Below, piece after piece: positions 43,212-54,382 of a stretch of DNA of 64,000 nt. Made by a program: the position numbers and the translations under genes. Origin of the DNA: Kalaharituber pfeilii (taxonomy: Eukaryota; Ascomycota; Pezizomycetes; Pezizales; Pezizaceae); the NCBI GenBank assembly GCA_015179045.1, contig WHUZ01000091.1:1-64000 (forward strand). The letters run 5' to 3'. Each line of letters opens with the position of its first letter. Positions within the stretch are counted from its first letter, which is position 1. Under the pieces are notes generated by a model. That model saw nothing but the letters and a program-made list of their open reading frames with translations, had not been told where the DNA came from and ran no database searches.

Positions 43212-43432
43212 GTAGTAACGTGCCGCTAACCTGGCGTTCAGTCGATGTATATTAGTAGGATACACAGCGCGAGAGTCACGTGTGTACTTAGACTGGATGG
43301 CGTTACTTGGCAGCAGCGGGGTTGAAACTCTGCGAAGTTTCGTGCTTTGTATGATGTACTACGATTTTCGTATCGAAGCTGCCCCTTTATTGCCGGAATA
43401 CAAGCCTTACCGCCTAACAGCCTATTGACAAA

Positions 43433-45189
43433 ATGGTTTCTAAGCCTGAAATTAATGCCCAACGGAGCCATTCTTCATTCGAAAGCTTGCCGACCGAGAT
43501 TCTGGATATGATAGTGTGTCATCTCAGGGGAGGCCTTCGCGAAATCAAAAACAACAAGATTGGGCGGTATGCTGCTGTATGCCGCATATTCCAGACGGTT
43601 GTCGAACGCTACTCCTTCCGGAATATTTGCAATCTCCGAAGCACAGAACTGCTGCGGTTCCACGAGATATTTTCAAGGACTCCTCACCACCATCATCGCA
43701 GGACCGCCGTTCAGCATTTGGATTTCGAAGTCATCCTTCCGACCTACAGCGCGCATGCGTGCGCAAAGCTCGAAAATGCCCGCGATAAGCAAGCCAACAA
43801 TACCGTTTTTACCGCTTCCATCCAGTGTCTTTTTGGTATATTGCGCAATTGGAATGAGGAAGCTCAGGCAGAAGGTCACGCATATGTACCTCACAATATC
43901 GGTTTCAATTTACGCGCCTCCTCACCGATGGATGGTGGCAACCGGACGGATGCTTCACTTCATGGAGGAAAAGCACCAAAGCACCTCCATATACGAAAGG
44001 ATTGCCGTGACTATCGATATGCGCACTCGTACCTAGAATTGATCAATTTAGAAATATGTCCCTTACCTACTGTGACTAGTATCGTTTCGTTTCGCACGGA
44101 GTTTGTCCGGCGGCGTTTGTCTGGTGTTTCGGCAGTCGCCCTGGCAACAGCCCTCCCAAATCTTGAGGACGTCGATTGGACCCTCAGTGATAATGAATGG
44201 CGATACCCCTTAGTGAGGCGACAACAGCGATATGGTATGTCTGTCCCAGCTTGTGTACGTGCAGGCTAATCTGCCATCTCTGTGTTATTATATGTTAATT
44301 GGTATCAGACTTTGCGCAACGGCTCAACAAATTAACCCTTATCCTCCCTCAACTTGAAGCTTTCTGTCTATCGTACGTGATGAAGGAGCCACTCGACCAT
44401 CATTTTCGCATCCCGAGCGCCCTTCATCCATCCTCGCCGGGAACCGACCACCTCTCACGAGCGATCTACGCCCTTTCCCAATGTCCCACTATCAAGGTTG
44501 TATATATAGGTGGCATTGTCCTCTCTGCTGATCTCTTCTGGCCAACCGACGCAAACGAGATAACAGACGAGCAACCATTCTGGCCCTCTTTAGAGGAGTT
44601 TGCAGTGATCGCCAACCCATGCGCTGCAGATGGAGGGTGGTACTTTGAGCGTAAGGTGAACTATTCGGAGACGGCAGATGAGCACCTTTATATAATCCCG
44701 TCTTCAGCGAGTTCGGATGCCTCAGACAATGAGGACGAATGGCTCACCACTGACTCTGAACTGGACGCCGACTTTGAACCGGACCCTCCAGATGAAGGCC
44801 GGGAATTGCGTTTGTCAGGTCGGGCACGATTAAATCAGTTCCGCAGGCGACTATCCCCTGCCACCTTCAACCCTATTCTGTTTGGTTTCGCGAAAGCAGT
44901 GCAGAGGATGCCTAAGTTGAAACTATTTCGTTTTGATATTAAGTCGCGGAGTTCGATCCCAATTTCCTTTCAGGCAGAGTGGGCTAAGGCAGGGTTCATA
45001 TGGTCTGAGTGGGATACCGACCCAGAGAAGTGGGAGGTTGATCGAAATAGGTGGACTCTAGCAGTGGCTAAAGAGGCAGAATGGAAGCTGCCGGCCAGTT
45101 TGATGAACATTTTAGAGGCTGGGGTGGGTGCGGCGGGGATAGTGAGGTTTAGAACGATAGACAGGTATACCACAATGTATGGACTATGA
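43433..45189 (+). CDS. F-box protein 1
   Basis: Two exons, 43433-44234 and 44309-45189, giving 560 aa. The 74-nt intron starts GTATGTC, contains TATGTTAATT and ends GTATCAG. The split codon rebuilds an Asp and joins RRQQRYD to FAQRLNKLTLIL. An N-terminal F-box is at about residues 15-60 (FESLPTEILDMIVCHLRG, IGRYAAVCRIFQTVVER). The C-terminal half has IKVVYIGGIVLSADLFWP, PFWPSLEEFAVIANP and DGGWYFERKV, a layout common in ascomycete F-box families, with an acidic stretch (SDASDNEDEWLTTDSELDAD). The expected role is substrate recognition in an SCF (Skp1-cullin-F-box) ubiquitin ligase; the substrate is unknown. The start is an ATG in a good context (ACAAAATGG). Confidence 0.9.
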
Positions 45190-45577
45190 TTTGTACCTAG
45201 TTAGCTTAGTATTTACAAATTTACACATACATATTGTTGTAACTGAAATCAATATTTACCAAGTATTCCGGTCTCCCGAGAACTTTCTATGTGAACTACG
45301 TACATCAAAAATTTTGGTGGTTTCGATTTCTTTTTCTTTTTCTCATTCCAAGTAGTTGACAACAAATGAAACATAAGGAAACATTCATATAATATGTATT
45401 AATTAAGGACAGGAATTAGTGAATACTGCCGGGTGTAGGGAACAACCACTTTAATGAGAACGAAGCTCTAGAAGTCTTGACGTTCCGTACGGAACATGAA
45501 GCATATATCCAAGGATTGGTAGGTCGCTGGGCCTTGCGTTGTCTTTCGCCCCAAATATAGGCATACTTGAACTCGCA

Positions 45578-46169
45578 GCGTAGAGGCGAGGGCATGGAGA
45601 GCCAGAGAAAGGAACCGGCTGGCCTTGAGCTACAGACCACTAGAGCGACTGGGCGGACAGACAGCCACACTGGCAGGACTGTTGAGGGGCAAGGGCCTAC
45701 ACGCGTGGAGACACAAAATCGGCAAGACGGAGAGCCCGGAGTGCTTATGGTGCGGGGAAGGACCAGAGACGACAAGGCATATATGGGGAGAATGCAGAAC
45801 ATGGAGACAGAAATGCCTGGGAGGGAAGCCGCACTGAGAAACCCTCCGGAGGCGGGCAGGGGGGAGGACGACGACAATGACCCGCTGAGGACGATCTTAG
45901 AATGGGCGAACAAGTAGAACCCCTCTCAGTTCCATCATAATTCCCTTCTCAATTCTATTTCCAGGGTGAAGGACATCTATCGCAACAGTTGACATTAATC
46001 TATTGACCGGGTGACTTAGACAGTATTACATTTTCTTTACGGAGGTGACTTAGTTAGTCGGATTATTCACTTTTATTAATTTCTCTATTTATTCCATACG
46101 TATTTAACCTCGCCATAGCCCACAAGGCGGCATGCGAGTAATGATATTAAAAAAAGAAGAAAAAAAAAG
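45578..46169 (+). mobile_element. 5'-truncated LINE-A, ORF2 C-terminus
   Basis: 592 bp with 11-bp TSD TTGAACTCGCA at 45567-45577 and 46170-46180. The coding remnant 45600-45915 has MSYRPLERLGGQTATLAGLL, RGKGLHAWRHKIGKTE, PECLWCGEGPETTRHIWGEC (complete CCHC finger), then after a frameshift LRTILEWANK and stop. Hairpin at 46109-46137, then an A-rich tail. Confidence 0.88.
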
Positions 46170-46180
46170 TTGAACTCGCA

Positions 46181-47212
46181 AGTATTTCCTTTAACAGTCT
46201 CCTGGCCACCACTCAGTTCGCATTGTCGTTTCGGAAATATTCACCTGCACTACCGCAAAGAAAATGTTTCATGCTCCTTGGATGGTCGCTACAACGCGCA
46301 GATTTTTGTCTTGATCTTCAACGTCGCCGAATTGTGAATATACCACTTCACACCTGCTCATGGAGGATGTGGCACTGGGCACCAAAACTACAGTTGGTAA
46401 CCTCTCGTTTAGTGTGGGGTAGCGGAGACACCAGCCATCGGACTACAGTGCCGTGTGCAGGGCACAGGCGTTTACAGAATGCGGCAACAGCTACAATATG
46501 GTCCTACGCGTACCATACTTAAATGCACACTCCCTCACTGCCGCCTCGGATGCTTAAATACGTGTGTGCATCGAGAAAGTAGAGAAGTCGAACCGGAATG
46601 TGTTTGGCAAAAGCTCTCTCCCTACTCCACAACTAGTAGTGGGGTTGACGGAACTCGGAACACAAAACACCAACCGAAATCTTTGAATGTCAAGAAGACA
46701 ACGCCATCGAAAATCAGACACAAAATTGAATGACAAGTACATATCAATCCTACTTTTGCAAGTAGCAGATATGTCAAAGCAGCTCCAGTAGCGTCAAAGT
46801 AGAGCCAATTATAGTGCGCAGTATTAACTGAAGACTTACATCTTCTGAAGCATGATTGCTGCTTCGAATCAAGTTTTGTGCGCTGCGAAATAGAATTCGA
46901 ATTCCAGTTGGCTGACCGCGTAAGGATTGTACAATAGCTTAGCCAACTTCTTTTTCAGATTAGCACAACCCGGTCGGATCTCAAGGTAGCCTCCATATAA
47001 ATAAGCCCCTACAGCCGTATGATTCAATTCAGAGGTAGCTGGGTTTGGAATTGGGAGCAAATTTGGTAAGAAAAGTAAACTTCAGAGTCTATATATAAAG
47101 GTGTAGATAGTGCTATGCCGTAGACATCAAGCTTTTTCTAGCCTCATAATGTACTATAGGACTGGCATCACCACTGGCACTATTGCATGAGCAGATGAAG
47201 TGTTGCCGAAAA
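46181..47212. other. Intergenic, no gene seen
   Basis: Frames at 46223-46733 (plus) have no recognisable motif, and their amino-acid composition is not gene-like. Confidence 0.35.
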
Positions 47213-47219
47213 TGAGCTT

Positions 47220-47225
<6 letters not shown>

Positions 47226-47256
<31 letters not shown>

Positions 47257-47355
47257 CATTACTCGCTTGCCACCCTGTGGGCTATGGCGCGGTATGGTTA
47301 GGTACATGAAATAAAAGGTTGCGTAAAATAAAAGAGATGAAATATGTCTCCGTAT
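47226..47355 (-). mobile_element. LINE-A 3' fragment
   Basis: 130 bp: T-run, AATATATCATTACTCGCTTG, hairpin, then about 70 nt of 3' untranslated sequence. Flanked by TGAGCTTTTGCTT (47213-47225) and TGAGCATTTGCTT (47356-47368), one mismatch in 13. Confidence 0.8.
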
Positions 47356-47454
47356 GAGCATTTGCTTGTGGGTACCAGAGGGGGTTATTTTTTTTGGCAG
47401 GGTGTAAAGATCATACAACTGTAGGTGCCTAGGTGTAGCTTTTGTTTTTCTTTC

Positions 47455-47960
47455 CTTCACATAACCCCGTATGCAAGCCACAAGCCTATGGCAGGACCTA
47501 AATACCCGGGTCAGGTGAGAAAACTATCTACCAACTCTACATACACTCCCATCATACCACCATGCACCTGGCTCAACCACTCATTACCCCAGATTGAGGC
47601 TGGCGAACCAGTCCTCTACTGGATTGTACTCCGCTTTGTCTTGTCTACACCCTTTTTCCTCCAGGTCCTCCTAGCACTGCCAGGTGACTTCCGCCTCATC
47701 CTTGTCCTTCCTCCTGGGCCTCTCCAGCTCCCTGCACTCAAACACGACATGTTCAGCACTCCGTTCCTCTCCTTAGCTGCAGCATGCCTCCTCTCCCTGA
47801 ATCTTCCTCCTCCACATACCACCGCCCTTCCCAGTCCTCAGCCAGGTGTAATTGCAATTGGTAAGTGCTCTCCTACCCCATTTTACAAACTTCCCTCTGC
47901 CAAAGCCAATTTGTTCTCTCTCCTCCCTTGTTCTCTTGACTAACTCCTGGTGCGTAGATG
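47455..47960 (-). mobile_element. LINE-B 3' fragment with decayed coding tail
   Basis: Minus strand ends with GGTCCTGCCATAGGCTTGTG, then GCATACGGGGTTATGTGAA. The block 47660-47840 corresponds to 24100-24230 on the plus strand (CCAGCTCCCTGCACTCAAAC here, its complement near 24160). Frames are broken. Confidence 0.7.
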
Positions 47961-48255
47961 TAGCTTTATCGGATTTTTATCCTTCAGATTGAAAATCAGC
48001 GCAGAGAATTTGGTCTAAAATTCTTTCATCACATATCAGAGATATATTCTGTGGGGTATTGAGTGCTCAAACCGGAAACTTGATGCTTCGAAAGGCACAC
48101 ACGAAGCTCGTTATATGTCAGGATAGTATCAATGATGCCATGATGATGGTGAGAGTGACGCATGGTGCCATTCATAGTATCCATGATGCCGTGATGATGA
48201 GAGAGAAGCTTGTTATTTAGCACTTGATGTCATATAGAATAATGCAATAACCGAG

Positions 48256-48440
48256 TAGTGAGCGGCACGAGCCGAGCCAGCTCGAGCTTGAGACAGCCAA
48301 GATTACGCTAGTGTTTCTCTTGACAGCTCGCTAAAATGCTTAGCCAGCGCAGGGTTTCATAAACTGTAGATACCTAACATGGTAATAAATTAGAGACTCG
48401 GAGCTCATTCCGACCTGCCAACAACTTCTATAAATATCAA
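48256..48440. mobile_element. TAGTGAGC-family MITE, left part only
   Basis: Left end TAGTGAGCGGCACGAGCC and the inverted core down to CCAACAACTTCTA, then unrelated sequence. The right end is missing here; a right-end-like piece occurs at 50396-50450, but it lacks CCGCTCACTA. Confidence 0.75.
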
Positions 48441-49544
48441 AAGTGGTTCAATTACATAGACCTATATGAAGTCTTTTATGTTTAATATCTCTCAAGGTCT
48501 TGAGAAGGTAAGTTGCACATTTTAAGAGTGTATATATAGGCCTCTCTATTCTCTCTATTCTCTTGAAATTCTTTTCTCTTTACTACTACCCAATATCGAG
48601 ACTTTGAGACTCATACTACGCTTCGAGACCCTTAATTCTCATACTACACTTCAAGATTCTTGTTCCTTATACTATATTAGCAATTTATCAATATGACAAC
48701 CAATTCTATAATGCCTTTCTTGCCAGCCTAGCTGGCCGATATTCTTCAGTTAAAGATCAACATACTGTTTTGAACTCTCATCATCATAGTTACTTGTATG
48801 AAAGATGTATGATTTTGCAGCGAAAAATATCAGATAATGAGTACGAAATTTTATATGTTTCAAGACTTGGCAAGTCAAAAGCTGTACAACAACCACATCC
48901 ATGTTAGTACTGTTCTGGCCTATTGACGAATATTGCCGGTTCGCGAACTGGCCAGGCCTATTCTCGGATCGGCCAATTCGTCGGTGGGCTGGCTGATTCG
49001 CGAATGGGTCAGCCCACCGGCGAACACTGCTTTAGTATAAGTACTACTAGGTACCTCTATGTACTACCACTGATTGAGTATAGAGAAACATTCTACTACC
49101 AGCGTTAATTGATAAGCCAGTTACTGTGTGCTAGCACAGCCCTATTGCCACTGACAAGTTGCCACCTAGAAGTTGCCACTTGAAAGTTGCTGTCGGTCAT
49201 AAGTTGCTAATATGAGTAGCAAGTTGCTACTTCTTACCCACATACTAGAAGATAATACAGACAATTTAATTAATAATTCACTACTCTTCTAGACTACTGT
49301 AGTTAAGAATACAAATTTGTAATCATAACTAAATTATTGTTAACCAAAACACTAGAAGAAAATTACTAAATATGCTTCATAGGTAGAGATATCCAGAATT
49401 CTCCGCCATTCTGGTATTATATTGTGGCAGTAACAGGGATTGCATTGATGCCAAGAATGAAAATTTTGGTGGTTGTATTACCCAGAAACAGTAGATAATA
49501 AGATCCCTGCAAGTGCCAACTACCTACTTTAAGCAACCTCATCA

Positions 49545-49680
49545 TGATAAAACTTGTCAAGACAGAATTCCATGTTCTTGTCTAGGTACCTGTTCTTCTC
49601 TTCGTTGTACATGCATACGTCAAAAGGTTAAATATTCTTATTCTTGTAATAAAAGCAATGCTGGTCAATGTACTAACCAG
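49545..49680 (+). pseudogene. Cys-rich (CRC/tesmin-like) tail of a lost transposase
   Basis: The frame reads CQDRIPCSCLGTCSSLRCTC, IRQKVKYSYSC and NAGQCTNQ. Spacing C-x-C-x4-C-x4-C-x-C..C..C-x-N resembles the CRC/CXC cysteine cluster found in DNA-binding proteins and at the C-terminus of some fungal transposon proteins. No catalytic domain remains. The assignment is by pattern only. Confidence 0.5.
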
Positions 49681-49731
49681 GAGAATGAGAGTGAACATAG
49701 TGATGTATATAGTACTTGACTATTGTTTGTA

Positions 49732-49790
49732 CATATTTTTTTTTTTTTTTTTAATATCATTAATCGCGTGCCGCCCTATGGGCTATGGCG
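49732..49790 (-). mobile_element. LINE-A tail-only insertion
   Basis: 59 bp: T-run, AATATCATTAATCGCGTGCC, GCCCTATGGGCTATGGCG. Exact 10-bp TSD ATTGTTTGTA at 49722-49731 and 49791-49800. Only the hairpin and poly(A) were inserted. Confidence 0.92.
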
Positions 49791-50395
49791 ATTGTTTGTA
49801 TATAGGTGACTGCATAGGGGAGACTGTGGAAATTGCTTAGTTAGCTGTATGATAGATCACTATTACATTAAATCATAAGCGAGTATATATATTACATATA
49901 GGTACATCGAGGTACATTCATGTTCGCCGCTGGGCCAGGTGTTCGTGGCTGGGCTGGAACCGGAAAATGTTCGTCGGTGGGCCAGAACAGTCCTTCTTGC
50001 GTCAGCTAGTAACGCCACAGTATTGAAGCGACGAATACCATTTGAGATGATGGTTCCAACAAAGCGAGCTAAACCAGAGGGCTTTTCCGAAACACATATC
50101 GTGAACTCCTTTGCCGCTTTCTTCTCTCAACAAATTCACCAATCAAACTAGCAGAAAAGGCATCATTTCTAGATCTCCTGCAATATTGCAACCCCAAAGT
50201 TTAGAAAAGGCGAAGTTCTCATCAAGCGCCGAAATGGAATGGAAGATGAGACTATGAGCGCTATTATGTACTTAAAGTCCTGGCTCAATGTTGATGAGCT
50301 GAAGGAAGCAGTGGAGGAACTTGCAGCCGGAGTAAATGTAGGCGAGGAGGATGAAGCTGTAGAATAGTTTAGATTAGTTATCAATATCATGTAAT

Positions 50396-50450
50396 CAAGC
50401 TCGAGCTGGCTCGAGCTCACCCTCCAGCTCGGCTCGAGCTAGCTCGTGCG
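50396..50450. mobile_element. TAGTGAGC-family MITE, right-end piece
   Basis: GCTCGAGCTGGCTCGAGCTC, CCTCCAGCTCGGCTCGAGCT, AGCTCGTGCGGC; matches the subterminal right end of the family but stops before the CTCACTA terminus. Confidence 0.7.
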
Positions 50451-50821
50451 GCGCGCGCTGGAGGCCTATATATAGAAGCCTAAACGGCCCTGTACAAGAT
50501 GAAGTCTCGCCATAGCCCATAGGGCGGCACGCGAGTGGAGGACTTCCGGTAGGTCTATTCGCGCCGAATAGAAGGGGTTCTATTCGAAAAATGGCCATTT
50601 CTATTTCAACGGAATAGGGGCCCCCCCCCCCCCCAATTCGAGCCCTTTCTATTCGAGCCAAATAGACTATTTCTATTCGACTTAGAAATTTTTCAACCTC
50701 TTCGCCTACCTTTTCACCCTTCGCCCACACCTTTTCTTCGCCCACCTTTTCTTCGCCCACCTTTTCTTCGCCCACCTTTTCTTCGCCCACCTTCTCACAC
50801 ACGCTCACGTATTTTCATACC

Positions 50822-52384
50822 ATGGATTCGTCAGCTGCTTTAATGCTCTATGAACAAGAACGGAATAGATATATCACTGCCCTTGTCCTTATCTGGCTTT
50901 ATGCTGACTATCGTGAACGATTGCGAAGGCGTCGATTGCGCTTTTATCTTACGCGACCAGATCTCCCACAACCGCGAGGTGGAACAGCTTGGGATAGTCT
51001 CTATAACAATGCTAATGATAGAGCCTTTATTACAACAATGGGTTTCGACTGCAGCTCTTTCGCGTTTTTATTGGGTCCCTTTGAAAGACTATGGAATACA
51101 ACACCAATTCCAAGGAATGATGTAAATCCGGAGGGTACTTTAACTGAAGGTCATATTGGGCGGAGATCATTGAGTGCAGCAGGAGCTTTAGGACTGGTTC
51201 TTCATCATCTTAATTCAACAATGGCAGATTATACACTTCAGCAGATCTTTGGAGTAACTCCTGCTGTCTGCTCTCGATATCGATTGTTTGGCATGCGTCT
51301 ACTCTTATATTGTTTGCAGCAAATACCTGAAGCTCGAGTTAAATGGCCTAAGGAGAGTGAACTATTTGAGTTTAGTAGGTATGTATCTTTATAACAGGAG
51401 AAAGTGGAGCATAGCTCACAAATTTACAGGCTTATTCGAGAGCGTCATCCATTGGTAAAGTCCGGATTTGGCTTTGTTGATGGTCTTCATCTTCCAATTG
51501 CTAGATCTCAAGATCTTGACGTTGAAAATGCATTCTACAATGGCTGGTGTAGTAGCCACTATACCTCCAATCTCTTTGTTTTTGCTCCTGATGGCACAAT
51601 TATTCATGCGACTATTAATGCTCCAGGTAGCTGGCATGACTCTAATGTTGCTCGACATCTTTACACCAAGTTGATTGAGTCAACTCCAGAACCATACTAC
51701 CTTATTGCCGATACTGCTTTTACAACAGCACATCCACAACTGCAGTCAAAGATTCGTACTCCCCCTAAGGCAAACTATACTGGATATGCCAATAATCCTC
51801 ATGAAGCTCAATATCAGGTGGAGTTTTATAAGCAGTTAGTATCAGCACGTCAAGCTGCAGAATGGGGGATGCAAAGCCTACAAGGCTCTTTTGGAAGATT
51901 GAAGCTACCAATGCCTGGTGATGATGCTGCTTACCGTTATCTTGTACTTGAGCTATGCTGCCGACTGCATAATATACGAGCACGTATAGTTGGAGTTAAT
52001 CAAATACGCACTGTGTATGAGCGTGTTTGGAATGAAGGGGGGTTTATTCTAACTTTCAGGAGTATTTGTTTGGAGATATCAAAAAGAATGACCGAATCCG
52101 GAGGTTCTATAATTTTGTTGCGTAATGTAATGGAGGAGGAACGGGGGCACGGGGGCACGGGGGCACGAGGGAGGCACGCGAAGGCATATATAGGGCATGG
52201 TGTGGTAGATATATCACGGTTCGGTAGTAGTAGTATCTTAGAAAAAATCAAAACAGTTACCCCGGTTCCAGCTCCCAATTGCTCATCATTAGAATTTCTA
52301 ACTCCTAAGGGAGAGGAAATTAGAGTAAATTCTAACTCACAAGAGATCATTGCTGGAACCGGAGCATTACAGTCCATCTCATAG
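50822..52384 (+). CDS. PIF/Harbinger DDE transposase
   Basis: Two exons, 50822-51378 and 51430-52384, 503 aa. The proposed 51-nt intron (GTATGT..TTTACAG) removes the only in-frame stop (TAA at 51392) and joins ELFEFS to RLIRERHPLV. Catalytic residues: Asp203 in FGFVDGLHLPI, Asp280 in YYLIADTAF, Glu330 in AAEWGMQSLQGSFGRL. This spacing is typical of the Harbinger DDE endonuclease (DDE_Tnp_4 family), which cuts at the element's TIRs. The N-terminus (residues 1-90) is helical and basic (YRERLRRRRLRFYLTRPDL) and is also found in the deleted element at 8590-8802. The C-terminal about 110 residues past VWNEGGF are low-complexity, so a different end by splicing is possible. Confidence 0.9.
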
Positions 52385-52394
52385 AGATGCCGGA

Positions 52395-52512
52395 CAACCC
52401 TCTTCCACCGGTCGGAATTGAACCGGGGCCCTCAATTCTACACCTCTCGGTGGCTGCTCTTGGTTACCTCCATTGCTGGAGACCACAGCTTACCACCTCA
52501 GCTAAGGCGCAG
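52395..52512 (-). tRNA. tRNA-like A-box/B-box sequence within the Harbinger element
   Basis: On the minus strand, TTAGCTGAGGTGG (52505-52493) resembles an A box and GGTTCAATTCC (52424-52414) a B box, about 80 nt apart. No standard 7-nt anticodon loop is found: CTCCA-GCAA-TGGAG has a 4-nt loop. It may be a tRNA pseudogene or the head of a tRNA-derived SINE captured between the two transposon genes. Confidence 0.4.
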
Positions 52513-52655
52513 GTCAGTTCGAAGGAGCTAAAAAAAAAGGGGGCCTTGAACTAGTATGCGAGCGCAATATGCGAGCGCAATATGCGAGCGAGGTATGCGA
52601 GCGCGGGTGACGCGGGCGGTTCAGACGGTTCGGTACTCCCCCGACCATGTTAATT

Positions 52656-52846
52656 GTGACACTTAATTTGATTGAATTATGGTGTATATAAAGCATAAAC
52701 TCAGAGATGAACAGATATACAGTGAGGCTACAATATTAATAAAGAGATAAGGAGACAAAGAGATATATAAGAGACTAAGAGATATATGCAAGGCTAATAG
52801 ATATATAAAGGCTAAGAGTAATATAAAGAAAAATAATACTGTCACA
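52656..52846. repeat. Solo-LTR-like AT-rich segment
   Basis: Starts TGTGACACTTAATTTG, has GTGTATATAAAGCATAAAC (TATA-like) and ends ATACTGTCACA. The interior repeats GAGATATATAAGAGACTAA. The TG..CA ends suggest a solo LTR, but no 5-bp duplication flanks it, so this is weak. Confidence 0.35.
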
Positions 52847-53014
52847 CCCTCAACCAATATGCCTCCTCCACCGTACCCTCTGTCCCACCCTATCCTGCTG
52901 TACCTTTTCTGCCCTCACCTCAATGCCCCCACCTCCATACTTTCACCTCATTACAGGAATGTGATAAATATATATAAAAAAAAAGGAAACTCACAAAGAT
53001 CAATAAACTAATTT

Positions 53015-54382
53015 CTACTGCAATGAAGAAAAGGAGTGCTCAATCCCATATTGTGTAGAACCAGAAGGAGGAGGAGGAGGAGGAGGATGTGAACCTGTAG
53101 AAGGATGATGTAAAACCGGAGGTAGAGGAGGATGCAGTCCTGAAGGAGGATATAGACCTGAAGGTAGCCTGCTATTAGTATTACCTTGAAGGAGCTTACA
53201 TATTTGATGCTCCATTTCCAACTTTCGATGCTCTGCAAGAAGCTTATCATATCGCTCTTCCAGACGTGCATTACGTGCCCTTTCCTCCTGCAACTGACTC
53301 TGTACCACTTGCATCATTCCAAACTTCTCCAAAGTATCATTTGGCTCTAGAGCTGTGGACAGACGAGCCATAATCTGATCACGCTCAATGGCTTGCCTCT
53401 GAATGACTTGACGAGGAGTCCGAAAGCGGTCAACTGTAGGAGTTGGAGCTGGAGATGGGGCTGAAGTTCCAGTAGTCTTTTTAGATACCTTCGTAGATGG
53501 CTCAAATTTTACTGAGAGGGAGGAAGGCTTTGTACTGGTAGGAGATTTAGCCTTTTTCTTCATAGTGCTAGCAATTCCAGGCTCCGAAATACTAGATGAG
53601 GAGCCAGATCTTTTCAGAATCCCCTGAATAGTTTGCGGAGCTGGAGGAGGTGACGAAGAACGAGGAGGAGGTGATGGAGGACGAGGAGGAGCTGACGGAG
53701 GACGAGGGGGAGGTGACGGAGGAGGGGGAGGCGCAGAATATGGTGCGGGTGATGGTGACGGTGCCGCATATGGTGTAGATGGTGGTGGTGGTGGTGGTGG
53801 TAAGAATGAGTGCAGCTGTAGCTGTACTCCGATTTTCTCTGCATCAGACTCATCTTCGAACTCATCTACTTCGGTAGTGCTTCCACGATCTAATTCCTCT
53901 TTAGATGTGGATTCCTCCTCACTCTCTTCTTCACTAGAACCCTCCGAACCTTCTTCTTCTGCTTTGGAGTCACTCAGTACCCCCATACTGAGCTTGTCTT
54001 CAATCTGCTTTTCAATATCCAAAGCAATCTTGATATTCTCGGGTATATTTGGGTTCCCTGTAGGTTTTCTTGCTTTAATAAGGGATGTATATATTCCTTT
54101 TAGGAATTTTGCATCCCTAGACTTGCGCTTTTCAACCGTTGCAAGATCATTATATACAGTCTCAACCTACAGTTGCTTCGAGTTAGTATGATCTAACTAT
54201 CCATATTTCAATACTGTTACCTTCTCCCACATATCACTTCCATATGGAAGTATTTCCCCCATTATATGCAGTAGACGCCGCTCGTCGCTTTCTGTAAATT
54301 TCTGTGCACCTTTGGGTTTACCACCGCGACGTTTGCTAGGTGGCTCTATTAATGGAGAGGCCATGCGTTTTTTTTGTCTCAT
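53015..54382 (-). CDS. Harbinger-associated Myb/SANT-like protein
   Basis: Two exons on the minus strand, 54382-54221 and 54166-53015, 437 aa. The 54-nt intron has GTAACA, TACTAAC and CTGTAG. N-terminal FTESDERRLLHIMGEILPYG, DMWEKVETVYNDL and KARKPTGNPNIPENI form the Myb/SANT-like module common in fungal Harbinger partners. The middle is acidic and Pro-rich (SEEESEEES, then PPPPPPPS tracts), followed by a basic segment (TMKKKAKSPTSTKPS). The C-terminal helix (ERARNARLEERYDKLLAEHR) is a coiled coil and the end is Pro-rich. In PIF/Harbinger systems this protein binds DNA and helps import or target the transposase. The start could also be the ATG at 54364. Confidence 0.85.

Larger units (their letters stand above)
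48909..49991. mobile_element. TIR element with CRC-like transposase remnant
   Basis: About 1083 bp. Left end ACTGTTCTGGCCTATTGACG, then AATATTGCCGGTT. Right end read inward ACTGTTCTGGCCCACCGACG, then AACATTTTCCGGTT. The TIR is about 33 bp with a few mismatches. GTTCGCGAA and CCGGTTCG motifs cluster near the ends. No clear TSD. Carries the coding remnant below and a LINE-A tail insertion. Confidence 0.75.

Noticed and set aside
48256..50450. One long hAT element joining the left MITE end at 48256 and right piece at 50396
   Set aside because: The right piece lacks the CCGCTCACTA terminus, no matching 8-bp duplication exists, and unrelated elements lie between.
51379..51403. A 15- or 19-nt ultra-short intron, or programmed readthrough, in the transposase
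   Set aside because: A 51-nt intron with GTATGT and TTTACAG removes the stop and gives a better family match, so no unusual mechanism is needed.
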